A DNA stretch of 64,000 bases from an uncultured Leucobacter sp. (GTDB lineage Bacteria > Actinomycetota > Actinomycetes > Actinomycetales > Microbacteriaceae), in assembly GCA_937967375.1 (NCBI GenBank), contig CALCJF010000033.1, positions 1 to 64,000 of the forward strand, written 5' to 3'. The position numbers and the translations under genes were made by a program. Below the pieces are notes generated by a model, which made no database searches, was not told where the DNA came from, and saw nothing but the letters and a program-made list of their open reading frames with translations. Position 1 is the first letter of the stretch. Every line of letters begins with the position of its first letter. Positions 41,013 through 49,629 of this stretch are shown one piece after another.

Positions 41013-42083
41013 ATGAGCGGACACCCAGCGACGATGCAGACGGTGAGATTCGTCGGAGTCGGAGCGCGGTTGGCGCAGGAGACGCTACCGGTTCCTCAAC
41101 CCGAACCGGGTTGGGCACTGGTTCGCGTTCGCGCGGTAGCCATCTGCGGTTCGGACGTACATATTCTTGAGGGGCACACGCCGGTGGGCTTCACGCCGAT
41201 CACACTCGGGCACGAGATCTCCGGCGATGTCGTAGAGCTGGGAGAGGGCGCTGCTGGCTCTGGGGTGGCGGTCGGCGACCGGGTCTTCGTCAACCCGATC
41301 ATCGGCTGCGGTCGCTGCCGGTACTGCGCTGCGGGAGAGAGCAATTTCTGTCCCGACCGAGGGTTGCTCGGCATTCGTTTTGACGGGGGCATGGCTGAGT
41401 ACGTCGTCGCGCCCGTGCGCAATCTCACGACCGTGCCCGACGCGATCTCGCACGCTGAGATCGCGATGGTGGAGTCGGCGGGCACGGCCTATCACGCCGT
41501 TCGCGTGCTCGACGCCGAGCCGGGTGACGCAGTCGTCGTGATCGGCGCCGGCGGGCTGGGTTTGCAGGCCGTGCGCATCGCGACGGCGCTGGGCCTACGG
41601 GTTGTCTCGGTAGACACGAACGCCGCTGCGCGTGAGCGCGCGCTGGCCGCGGGTGCCGAGCGGGCTTACGCTCCTGAAGACCTGGCTGCTCATGTCGAGG
41701 ACGGCGGCTACGTCAAGCTCGCAGAAGAGATGGGGTCGCCTTTCGGCTTTGCGCACGCGATCGATTGCGTGGGTTTCGAGACGACCGTGAACCTCGCGCT
41801 CGGGCTGCTTCGCCCGCGCGGCAGCTGCTCGGTTATCGGCATCGGCGCTTCAGGCGTGCGACTGCCCGATCCCGCGATTTTCGTGCGCCGCTCGCTGCAG
41901 GTACGCGGCATTTACACCTACTCCGAGACCGATATCGCGAGGGTGATCGAGCTGCTCGTTGCTGGCCGGCTTGAGCTCGCCGACTCGGTGAGCCTGCGGC
42001 TTCCGTTGGAAGAGGCCGAGCGAGCCTTTGCGCTCTTCACCAGTGGCGAGGTGCGTCCGGTGCGAGTGGTGCTCGAACCGTGA
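41013..42083 (+). CDS. Zinc-dependent alcohol dehydrogenase (MDR), copy 2
   Basis: A 356-residue protein started at ATG 41013; TTG 41007 and ATG 41034 are alternatives. Zinc ligands are Cys in AICGSD, His in LGHE, and a Cys-rich GCGRCRYCAAGESNFC lobe. The Rossmann motif is VVIGAGGLGLQAVRIA. The GHTPVGFTPITLGHEI and VAVGDRVFVNP blocks match copy 1 at 38886, so the pair arose by duplication and now flanks SDR A. It ends overlapping a GTG of the next frame, but the next gene is started later. Confidence 0.85.
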   Translation: MSGHPATMQTVRFVGVGARLAQETLPVPQPEPGWALVRVRAVAICGSDVHILEGHTPVGFTPITLGHEISGDVVELGEGAAGSGVAVGDRVFVNPIIGCGRCRYCAAGESNFCPDRGLLGIRFDGGMAEYVVAPVRNLTTVPDAISHAEIAMVESAGTAYHAVRVLDAEPGDAVVVIGAGGLGLQAVRIATALGLRVVSVDTNAAARERALAAGAERAYAPEDLAAHVEDGGYVKLAEEMGSPFGFAHAIDCVGFETTVNLALGLLRPRGSCSVIGIGASGVRLPDPAIFVRRSLQVRGIYTYSETDIARVIELLVAGRLELADSVSLRLPLEEAERAFALFTSGEVRPVRVVLEP

Positions 42084-42142
42084 ACGGAGCAGGTGGCGCA
42101 CCGGGCAATGGCCTACCGGGTCAACCGACTGAGAGGGGACGC

Positions 42143-43390
42143 ATGAGTGAGAAACAGGAGCTGCCTGAGGGGCGCTTCGATGTTGCAGTAGTGGGCGCCG
42201 GGATCGTTGGGCTCGCCGTTTCGCGAGAGATTCTGAAGCGACGGCCCGCGGCCAGGATCGTGCTGCTCGAGAAGGAGCCGGAGGTGGCGGCGCATCAGAC
42301 TGGCCACAACTCCGGTGTCATTCACAGCGGCATCTACTACACGCCGGGTTCTCTCAAGGCGCGCCTGTGCGTCGAGGGTTCTGCGCTGATGTATGAGTAC
42401 TGCGAGCAGCACGGAGTTCCATACGAGCGTGCGGGCAAGCTCATCGTCGCCCGCACGAAGCGCGAGGTCGAGGGCTTGCGGGTGCTGCACGAACGCGGGA
42501 TCGCGAATGGCGTGCCGGAACTCAGATGGTTGGAGTCTGACGAGATCGCCGAAGTCGAGCCGCTCTGTGTCGGCCTGGCAGCCCTGCATTCGCCGAACAC
42601 CGGCATCGTCGACTATGCCGAAGTGTGCCGCAGCCTCGAGCGCGAGCTGCGCGATGCCGGAGTGACAGTGCTGCTCGGTACCGCGGTGGAACGCATCGAT
42701 CGTTCCAGCGATCGCTCGATCGTTCACACCGACCGCGGAACGGTCGACGCGGGCTGGGTCATTACCTGCGCCGGATTGTGGTCCGACGAACTCTCGAAGC
42801 GCTCCGGCGCTGCCGACGATCCTCGCATCGTGCCCTTCCGAGGCGCCTACCTGCACCTGGCCGCTTCAGATGCTGCGCCGGTCGTGCGCGGCATGGTGTA
42901 TCCGGTGCCCGATCCCGAGCTGCCTTTTCTCGGCGTGCACATCACCCGTCACATTGGCGGAGAGATTTCCATCGGCCCCACCGCATTCGTCGCCGGGGCG
43001 AAAGATGCGTACCGAATTACCCGCATCAACCCACGCGACCTGTGGTCGCTCGCCTCATGGCCCGGTACCTGGCGCGTGGCGAAGAAGTTCTGGCGAACGG
43101 CGTTCACCGAGATCCGGTTTCTCCTGAGCCGTCGCGCGATGCGAAATGCTGCAGCTGTGTTCATCCCCGAGATTCGTAACCGAGATCTCGCCAGGCACGG
43201 AGCAGCGGGGGTTCGCGCCCAGGCGGTCGCCCGTGACGGTTCCCTCGTCGATGACTTCGTGATCTCCGAGGTGCCTGGCGCCGCGCACGTACGCAACGCC
43301 CCCTCGCCCGCGGCCACGAGCGCCTTCGCCCTCGCGCGCGAGCTCGTTGACCGTTTCGAGAAAAACCTGAGCCCCGCGAACCCGCGCTAG
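42143..43390 (+). CDS. lhgO: LhgO-like FAD-dependent L-2-hydroxyacid oxidoreductase
   Basis: A 415-residue flavoprotein started at ATG 42143 (MSEKQELPEG) after GAGAGGGG; 21 upstream residues are excluded. The FAD motif is VAVVGAGIVGLAVSRE. The block HNSGVIHSGIYYTPGSLKA followed by RAGKLIVARTKREVEG is diagnostic of the L-2-hydroxyglutarate dehydrogenase/oxidase group. It oxidises a 2-hydroxyacid to a 2-oxoacid, passing electrons to quinone or oxygen. In this cluster a related hydroxyacid made by the dehydrogenases is possible, so the symbol indicates family only. Confidence 0.78.
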   Translation: MSEKQELPEGRFDVAVVGAGIVGLAVSREILKRRPAARIVLLEKEPEVAAHQTGHNSGVIHSGIYYTPGSLKARLCVEGSALMYEYCEQHGVPYERAGKLIVARTKREVEGLRVLHERGIANGVPELRWLESDEIAEVEPLCVGLAALHSPNTGIVDYAEVCRSLERELRDAGVTVLLGTAVERIDRSSDRSIVHTDRGTVDAGWVITCAGLWSDELSKRSGAADDPRIVPFRGAYLHLAASDAAPVVRGMVYPVPDPELPFLGVHITRHIGGEISIGPTAFVAGAKDAYRITRINPRDLWSLASWPGTWRVAKKFWRTAFTEIRFLLSRRAMRNAAAVFIPEIRNRDLARHGAAGVRAQAVARDGSLVDDFVISEVPGAAHVRNAPSPAATSAFALARELVDRFEKNLSPANPR

Positions 43391-43420
43391 CTCTCCGAAA
43401 TTCCGAGAAAGGAACCCCCA

Positions 43421-44605
43421 ATGTACCCAGAATTCGATGACTTTCTTGCCGCGCGGCAACTCATGTACCGCGCCGGCGCGAGTCGCAATGTCGCCTCCGC
43501 TCTGCGTGACTGGGGCGTCGATCCAGGTCGCGTCTTCGTCGTGGCCGACAAGATCGTAGACGATCTCGGTGGGCTTGACGCGCTGAAACAGGGCTTCGCC
43601 GAGCACGGCTTCGAGGTCGAGGTGTTTGCCGAGATCGTCGGCGAACCGAACGATGACGTCGTAGAGCGCGCCACCGCGGCGGCGCGGGCTTACGAGCCGC
43701 AGGTGATCGTCGGTGTCGGCGGCGGCAGCGCTCTCGACTCGGCGAAACTCGTCAACTACCTCACGGCATCGGGCAAGGCGCTCTCCGAGATTGCGGGCCC
43801 GATCCCCTCGATCGACGGTTTTCTGCCGATGGCTCTCGTGCCGACCACCGTCGGAACCGGGTCCGAGGCCACACGCGTCGCGATGTTCTCGGTGCAGGGC
43901 ATGAAGCGGGCGGTCGTCTGCCGTCAGTTCTTGCCGATCGTGGCGGCGCTCGACACCGATCTAGTCGCAAAGCTGCCCCCGTTCGTCGTCGCACCGACCG
44001 CGCTCGACGCGCTCTCGCACGCGATCGAGTCGATGCAATCAACGAACCGAAACGCCCTCACGATGCTGGTAGGCGGCGAAGCTGCGCGCATCATCTTTCG
44101 CAGGCTGCGCGCCGCTGTGCTCGAGAACGATGCCGAGGCCAAGGGAGAGCTGCTCTACGCCTCCTACCTGGCGGGCGTGGCCCTCAATGCTGGCGTGGTT
44201 CTCGGTCACTCGTTGAGCTATGTGGTCGCCTCGCGTCAGGGGCTCTCGCACGGAGCAGGCTGCGCGCTCGCGCTTCCCTACACGATCGCTTACAACCACG
44301 CGGTTGACCCCGAACTCAACCGAAAGATCGCCGAACTCGTGACGGGCGACCCTGACGCTGATCTTCAGCGGCTCGCGATCGACATCGCCGAGCTGACGCG
44401 CGAGGTCTCGTTGCCCACGAGCACGGAAGAAACGGGGCTCGACGCCTCTCGCATTCCAGAGCTTGTGAGCGAGGTTATCGAGAGCTTTCCCCGACCGAAC
44501 AACCCGGTCGAGATTACCGAGGAGCGGCTGACCCGCCTGCTCGAACATATGCAGACCGGAGACGTTGCGGCCGCCTGGGCCGCAATGAACGGCGAGGAGG
44601 CGTAA
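43421..44605 (+). CDS. Iron-containing (group III) alcohol dehydrogenase
   Basis: A 394-residue protein with GAGAAAGGA before its ATG. NAD-binding is shown by VGVGGGSALDSAKLVNYL, and PTTVGTGSEATRV is typical of the family. Metal ligands are Asp and His in ALDALSHAIES, then His in GHSLSYVV and His in GLSHGAGCALALP. It interconverts an alcohol or lactaldehyde-like compound and its aldehyde. Only 5 bases separate it from the aldehyde dehydrogenase, so an alcohol-to-aldehyde-to-acid sequence is likely. Confidence 0.88.
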   Translation: MYPEFDDFLAARQLMYRAGASRNVASALRDWGVDPGRVFVVADKIVDDLGGLDALKQGFAEHGFEVEVFAEIVGEPNDDVVERATAAARAYEPQVIVGVGGGSALDSAKLVNYLTASGKALSEIAGPIPSIDGFLPMALVPTTVGTGSEATRVAMFSVQGMKRAVVCRQFLPIVAALDTDLVAKLPPFVVAPTALDALSHAIESMQSTNRNALTMLVGGEAARIIFRRLRAAVLENDAEAKGELLYASYLAGVALNAGVVLGHSLSYVVASRQGLSHGAGCALALPYTIAYNHAVDPELNRKIAELVTGDPDADLQRLAIDIAELTREVSLPTSTEETGLDASRIPELVSEVIESFPRPNNPVEITEERLTRLLEHMQTGDVAAAWAAMNGEEA

Positions 44606-44610
44606 GGCGC

Positions 44611-46053
44611 ATGACATACCAATACGAAGCACTCATTGGCGGTTCCTGGGTCGGCGGCGAAGCGCGCATCGAGGTGCGCAACCCGGCTACTGGCGAGCTC
44701 ATCGGCAGCGTGCCGTCGTTCGGGCCCGAGGTTGCCGACAGGGTCTACGCTACGGCAACCCGCGGCGCCGACATTTGGCGCCGCACCTCCCCGTTGAAGC
44801 GCATGGAGGTCATGTTCGGAGCAGCTCGCATCATGCACGACCGCCTCGACGACCTGGCCCGCATCATCGTGCAAGAGAACGGCAAGACCCTGGCTGAGGC
44901 CAAGGGCGAGGTCGCGAAGTCTGCGGAGTTTCTGGAGTACTACGCAGGCATGGGGCGAGACCAACTCGGATACCTCATCGCCGACGCGCGCCCCCAGACG
45001 AGTGCGCGCGCGATCTATGAGCCCATCGGAGTCGTGCTTGCGATCACTCCGTGGAACGATGCGCTGTTGACCCCGTGTCGAAAGCTCGCCCCCGCTTTCA
45101 TCGCGGGCAACTCGGTTGTCATCAAGCCCGCATCGGATACGCCACTCATCGCGATCGAACTCGCAAAGGCGCTCATCGAGGCAGGGATGCCGAGCGAGGT
45201 GATTCAGGTCGTGACCGGACGCGGCGGTACCGTGGTCGATGCGCTGCTCGCCGACAGCCGCGTCGCCGGCGTCAGCTTCACCGGCAGCACCGAGGTGGGC
45301 CTCCAGATTCAGCGCTCGCTCGCCGGCAGCAATGTGCGAGTGCAGACCGAGATGGGCGGCAAGAACGCCTCGGTCGTTCTGTCTGACGCCGATTTGGGGC
45401 TCGCGGCGGACACTGTCGTTGCAGCCGCCTTCGGGGGTGCTGGCCAGCGCTGCACTGCGACGAGTCGCGTGCTGGTCGAGAGCTCGATCCGCGAGGAGTT
45501 TCTCGCCGAGCTGAGTCGCCGGGTCAGCTCACTCGTGGTCGGCAACGGGCTGAGCGAGGGCACACAGGTGGGCGCGCTTATCAACGCGCGTCACCGCGAC
45601 AAGGTGGTCGAGGCCATCGATGAGGCTCGTCGCGAGGGCGGCGAGGTGCTCGTTGGGGGCGACGCGCCCGGCGGCGAGCTCGCCGCCGGCTGCTTCGTGC
45701 GCCCGACGGTCATCGCTGATGTTGCAGAGGATTCGTCTGCCTGGCGCGACGAGATCTTCGGCCCGGTCATCGCGGTGCGCGAGTGCGCCGACATCGAAGA
45801 TGCGCTTCGCCAGGTGAACGCCTCGAGCTACGGTCTCTCAGCGGCGGTGTTCACTCGCTCGCTCGCGGCGGCCGAGCGCTTCATCGCTGAGGCCGACACG
45901 GGGCAGGTCTCGGTGAATCTACCGACCTCGGGTTGGGACATTCATCACCCCTTCGGCGGCTTCAAGCTCTCGGGCTCGGGGTACAAAGAGCAGGGCATCG
46001 AAGCGCTCGGCTTCTACCGCCGAGTGAAGACTGCGGCGGTGCGGGCGGTATGA
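44611..46053 (+). CDS. NAD(P)-dependent aldehyde dehydrogenase
   Basis: A 480-residue enzyme with GGAGG upstream. The catalytic Cys is in AGQRCTATSRV, the general-base Glu in QTEMGGKNASVV, and the cofactor-binding Asn in ITPWNDALLTP. The FTGSTEVG loop is present. It is similar in size to the succinate-semialdehyde/2-oxoglutarate-semialdehyde group, which often works on sugar-acid or polyol breakdown. Its stop overlaps the next SDR by 4 bases. Confidence 0.88.
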   Translation: MTYQYEALIGGSWVGGEARIEVRNPATGELIGSVPSFGPEVADRVYATATRGADIWRRTSPLKRMEVMFGAARIMHDRLDDLARIIVQENGKTLAEAKGEVAKSAEFLEYYAGMGRDQLGYLIADARPQTSARAIYEPIGVVLAITPWNDALLTPCRKLAPAFIAGNSVVIKPASDTPLIAIELAKALIEAGMPSEVIQVVTGRGGTVVDALLADSRVAGVSFTGSTEVGLQIQRSLAGSNVRVQTEMGGKNASVVLSDADLGLAADTVVAAAFGGAGQRCTATSRVLVESSIREEFLAELSRRVSSLVVGNGLSEGTQVGALINARHRDKVVEAIDEARREGGEVLVGGDAPGGELAAGCFVRPTVIADVAEDSSAWRDEIFGPVIAVRECADIEDALRQVNASSYGLSAAVFTRSLAAAERFIAEADTGQVSVNLPTSGWDIHHPFGGFKLSGSGYKEQGIEALGFYRRVKTAAVRAV

Positions 46054-46796
46054 GCGCTCCACATGTTCTGGTCACGGGCGCGAGCCGCGGGATCGGGCTG
46101 GCCATCGCCGGGCGCCTCTTGCGCGACGGCGCGACGGTGACGCTTGCCGCGCGAAGTTCGGATTCAATGTCAGAGTTTCGCAGAGAGATCGACCTTCCTG
46201 AAGATCGCTGCCGGGTAGTGCAGACCGATCTCTCTCAAGTGGAGGACTTCGACGAGTTCGTCGCGCAGATCGAGCGTGTCGGGCCCGCGCTCGACGGCGT
46301 GGTGCACGCGGCCGGGGCGCAGTTGCGAAAGCCCGCAGTCGAGGTCACGGAAGAGGAGCTTCTCGGGTTGCTTCGCATACACCTGGTGGTGCCGTATCTG
46401 CTCAGCACCGCCGTAGCCCGCTCGCAGATCGCGGGCGGGCGCGGCGGGAGCCATGTGTTCATCGCATCGCTCGGCAGCAGCATCGCCATTCCGAACGCTT
46501 CGCCCTATACGGCGGCGAAGAGCGGAGTCATGGGCGTCGTCAGGTCGCTCGCCGTCGAGCTCGCAGAGCGGGGAATTCGCGCGAACGCGGTGAAGCCCGG
46601 CTATGTGCAGACGGAGCTCACCGCCGACCTGCTGTCGGATCCGGCGCAGCGCGAGCGCATCACGAAGCGGACTCCGCTCGGGCGGTTCGGGGCTCCCGAG
46701 GAGATCGCGGCCGCAGTGGCGTTCCTGCTGAGTGAGGAGTCCTCTTACGTCACGGGTGAATCGATCACCGTGGATGGCGGTTGGCTGGCCGCCTGA
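46050..46796 (+). CDS. Short-chain dehydrogenase/reductase (SDR) B
   Basis: A 248-residue SDR started at ATG 46050 in an ATGA overlap with the aldehyde dehydrogenase. The cofactor motif is TGASRGIGLA, the catalytic core is FIASLGSS and YTAAKSG, and the C-terminus is YVTGESITVDGGW. Arg in LAARSSDS after the second strand suggests NADP preference. It ends the operon that begins at about 40189. Confidence 0.86.
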   Translation: MSAPHVLVTGASRGIGLAIAGRLLRDGATVTLAARSSDSMSEFRREIDLPEDRCRVVQTDLSQVEDFDEFVAQIERVGPALDGVVHAAGAQLRKPAVEVTEEELLGLLRIHLVVPYLLSTAVARSQIAGGRGGSHVFIASLGSSIAIPNASPYTAAKSGVMGVVRSLAVELAERGIRANAVKPGYVQTELTADLLSDPAQRERITKRTPLGRFGAPEEIAAAVAFLLSEESSYVTGESITVDGGWLAA

Positions 46797-46936
46797 GTCC
46801 TAGATACGGGATTCGAAAGAATCTCGTAACAAATTGGATACATAAATAGATTAATAGGTATTGTATCCAATACACTTATTCGGGACGCGGCGAACTGCGT
46901 TCACACACCCATTCAATGAAGATTGAGGAGATACCG
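46797..46936 (+). promoter_or_regulatory. Importer operon promoter with two ATTGGATAC/GTATCCAAT sites
   Basis: ATTGTATCCAAT at 46860-46871 is identical to the site before the E1 gene. An inverted near-copy, ATTGGATACATA, lies at 46833-46844. The pair spans 39 bp in an A/T-rich stretch just before the substrate-binding protein. It is a good candidate for repression by the GntR regulator encoded at the end of this operon. Confidence 0.6.
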
Positions 46937-48103
46937 ATGGCTTTTGCTCACGGAAAGAAGGCGGTCGCCTTCCTCGGACTCGCGACAGCTGCAGTGCTGA
47001 CGCTTTCGGCCTGCGCCGGACCGACGACCGCAGCCCCAACCAGCGACTCGGGGCAGAGCGGTTCAGACCGTGGTGCCCCTACGAACATCGAGGAGTTCAC
47101 TTCGTACGCTGAGGAGATCGTCAAGGAGGCTTCGTCGGAGCAGCCGAACACCGCTCCCACTGAGGGCCCGAAGATCGTCGAGGGCAAGAAGATTGCCGTC
47201 ATTCCCTGCTCGATGGCAGCAGAGGGCTGCGCTCGCCCCGCGAATGGAGCAGTGCACGCCGCCGAAGTCGCAGGCTGGACCGCCGACATTCTTGATCCAG
47301 GTGGAGACCCCTCGAAGATGGCTGCGCTGATCGACCAGGCCGTGGCAACGGGCTACGACGCCATCGTGCTCACCGCAATCGACGTGCAGTCGGTGCAGGC
47401 TTCGGTGAAGAAGGCTGTCGACGCCGACGTGCTCGTCGGAAACTTCGCCGCATCGGATGCCGATCCTGCTCTCTTGACGACCAACGTGCCGCTGTTCCCC
47501 GAGGACTTCTTCAACGCTGGCTACGCCATGGGTGCGAAGATGTTCCTCGATCAGGGCAAAGACATGAAGGTCGCGATGCTCACCGGCACCGAGTTCGGGT
47601 CGATCCGCGAGCGCCTCGCGGGCACCAAGGCGTTCATCGAGGACTGCAAGGCGGCCGGCGGTGGCTGCGAAGTCGTGGCCGAGGAGAACTTCCTTGTGAC
47701 CGACCTCGTGAAGAGCCTCCCGAGCCAGACCGCCGCCATGGTTCGTTCGCACCCCGACGCCAACGCGCTGTGGTTCGGCTACGACGCCGGCGCCAACTTT
47801 GGCATCCAGGGCCTCGAAGAGGCCAAGCTCACCATCGACACCTACGGCTTCGACGCGAACGTCGCCAACCTGCAGCGCATCGCAGACGGTCGCGGCCAGA
47901 TTGCAACCGCGGGTTCGGCAATGGCGTGGATCGGCTTCGGCATCATCGACAATTTCAACCGCGTCTGGGCCGGTGAAGAGGTCATCGATCAGGGCATGAA
48001 GTTCAAGCTGCTCATGTCGGACAACCTGCCCGCTGACGGCGGTGCCTGGGATGGCGACGTCGACGTCGAGGCCAACTACAAGGCCATCTGGGGGGTGAAC
48101 TAA
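46937..48103 (+). CDS. Sugar-type ABC transporter substrate-binding lipoprotein
   Basis: A 388-residue protein started at ATG 46937 after GAGGAG; the earlier ATG 46916 is not favoured. The signal peptide ends LTLSAC, a lipobox, so it is anchored outside the membrane. The body is a periplasmic-binding-protein type 1 fold: KKIAVIPCSMAAEGC, YDAIVLTAIDVQSVQASV, VAMLTGTEFGSIRERL and ALWFGYDAGANFG. This group binds ribose, polyols, inositol or autoinducer-2-like ligands. It determines the substrate of the whole cluster, which I cannot identify from sequence. Confidence 0.87.
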   Translation: MAFAHGKKAVAFLGLATAAVLTLSACAGPTTAAPTSDSGQSGSDRGAPTNIEEFTSYAEEIVKEASSEQPNTAPTEGPKIVEGKKIAVIPCSMAAEGCARPANGAVHAAEVAGWTADILDPGGDPSKMAALIDQAVATGYDAIVLTAIDVQSVQASVKKAVDADVLVGNFAASDADPALLTTNVPLFPEDFFNAGYAMGAKMFLDQGKDMKVAMLTGTEFGSIRERLAGTKAFIEDCKAAGGGCEVVAEENFLVTDLVKSLPSQTAAMVRSHPDANALWFGYDAGANFGIQGLEEAKLTIDTYGFDANVANLQRIADGRGQIATAGSAMAWIGFGIIDNFNRVWAGEEVIDQGMKFKLLMSDNLPADGGAWDGDVDVEANYKAIWGVN

Positions 48104-48106
48104 CCC

Positions 48107-49609
48107 ATGGCGCAGGGGACCGCGCTTTCCATCCGCAATCTCTCGAAGACCTTTCCCGGTCAGCGAGCGCTGCAAGACTTCCACATCGAGGTCGAGCGGG
48201 GGCAGATCCACGCGCTCGTCGGTGAGAACGGGTCTGGCAAGTCCACGTTCATCAAGAGCCTGTCGGGCTACCATGAACCGGATCCGGGCGCCGAGATCAC
48301 GGTCAGCGGTGTAAAGCTCGCGGTCCCCTACGCACCTCCCGTCGCGCGCAAGCACGGCATCGCCTTTATTCATCAGGATCTCGGCCTCGTCGCCGATCTC
48401 ACCGTCGCCGAGAACCTCGCGCTGCCTCGCGGGTTTCACACCAACGCGATCGGCGGCATCAACTGGCGATCCGAGCGCGAGGACGCGCGCAGACTGCTCG
48501 AGCGCTTCGGGCACGGCGAGATCGACCCGGAGGAGCGGCTGGGCAACCTGCCGCTCGCCACCCAGACGATCATCGCGGTGGCCCGCGCGCTCGCGGATGA
48601 TGACGAGGCGCACGTGATCGTGCTTGACGAGCCCACCGCGTCGATGCCGCACGCCGAGGTCGAGCGCCTGCTCGCCTCGGTGCGCGCCATCGCGGCGAGC
48701 GGTGTGGGCGTCATCTACGTGTCGCATCGACTGGAAGAGATCTTCCAGCTCTGCGACCGGGTCACGGCGATTCGAGACGGCCGCAACGTCGGCACGCACG
48801 ACGTGGCCGACCTCGACTATGAATCTCTCGTCGAACTCATCGTCGGTGACTCGCTCATTCCGTTCAACCCCTGCGATCCGGCGACCGTGCGCGACGAGGT
48901 CGTCGTGAAGTTCGACGGTCTCTCTGGCGGTCTCGTAGAAGAGGCCTCGGGCGAGATTCGTGCGGGCGAGATCGTGGGCGTCACCGGGCTGCTGGGCTCA
49001 GGTTCTGACGACCTCGGTAAGCTGCTCTTCGGAGCGATCCAGAAGCGCAAGGGCTCGCTCTCCATCGGCGGCGATGGCACGCCGTTGAAGAGCCCCAAGC
49101 ACGCGATCGACCGCGGCGTCTCATATGTGCCGGGTGATCGTCAGCGCGAGGGCATCTTCCGGCCACTGTCGTTGACCGACAACGCGATGCTCACCGATCT
49201 GCGACGTTTCTTCCGCGGTGGCTGGCGACGGCGCAAGCAAGAGACCGAGTACGCGCGAGATCTCTTTCAGCGGCTGAACGTTCGACCCAACGACCCCGAC
49301 CGCCCCATCTACAGCCTCTCCGGCGGCAACGCGCAGAAGGTCGTGCTCGCGAAGTGGCTGAACCTCGACCCGAGCTTCGTTATCTTCGATGAGCCCGTGC
49401 AGGGCATCGACATCGGCGCGAAGACCGAGGTCTACAACGTGATCGGGCGCACCGCCGCCGACGGTGCTGCGGTGATGATCGTGAGCACCGAACTCGACGA
49501 CATCGCCCGTCTTTGCCACCGCATTCTCGTGATGCGCGAGGGCCGCGTCGTCGCGGAACTCACCGGCGCCGACAAGAATCGCGCGCGCATCAGCGAGCTG
49601 ACCTACTGA
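48107..49609 (+). CDS. Sugar-type ABC transporter duplicated ATPase (RbsA-like)
   Basis: A 500-residue protein with two nucleotide-binding domains, as in RbsA/MglA. Domain 1 has Walker A VGENGSGKSTF and Walker B VIVLDEPTAS, but the place of its signature reads LPLATQTIIAVARAL without the usual Ser and Gly. Domain 2 lacks a normal Walker A (TGLLGSGSDDLGK) but has an intact LSGGNAQKV signature and FVIFDEPVQGID. One composite site, from domain 1 Walker A and domain 2 signature, is therefore complete, as in the family. It follows the binding protein by 3 bases. Confidence 0.87.
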   Translation: MAQGTALSIRNLSKTFPGQRALQDFHIEVERGQIHALVGENGSGKSTFIKSLSGYHEPDPGAEITVSGVKLAVPYAPPVARKHGIAFIHQDLGLVADLTVAENLALPRGFHTNAIGGINWRSEREDARRLLERFGHGEIDPEERLGNLPLATQTIIAVARALADDDEAHVIVLDEPTASMPHAEVERLLASVRAIAASGVGVIYVSHRLEEIFQLCDRVTAIRDGRNVGTHDVADLDYESLVELIVGDSLIPFNPCDPATVRDEVVVKFDGLSGGLVEEASGEIRAGEIVGVTGLLGSGSDDLGKLLFGAIQKRKGSLSIGGDGTPLKSPKHAIDRGVSYVPGDRQREGIFRPLSLTDNAMLTDLRRFFRGGWRRRKQETEYARDLFQRLNVRPNDPDRPIYSLSGGNAQKVVLAKWLNLDPSFVIFDEPVQGIDIGAKTEVYNVIGRTAADGAAVMIVSTELDDIARLCHRILVMREGRVVAELTGADKNRARISELTY

Positions 49610-49629
49610 GCATTGAAGGAACATCAACC

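Noticed and set aside
47063..48799. 578-codon frame antisense to the binding protein and importer ATPase
   Set aside because: It spans the junction of two certain genes on the opposite strand and has no domain.
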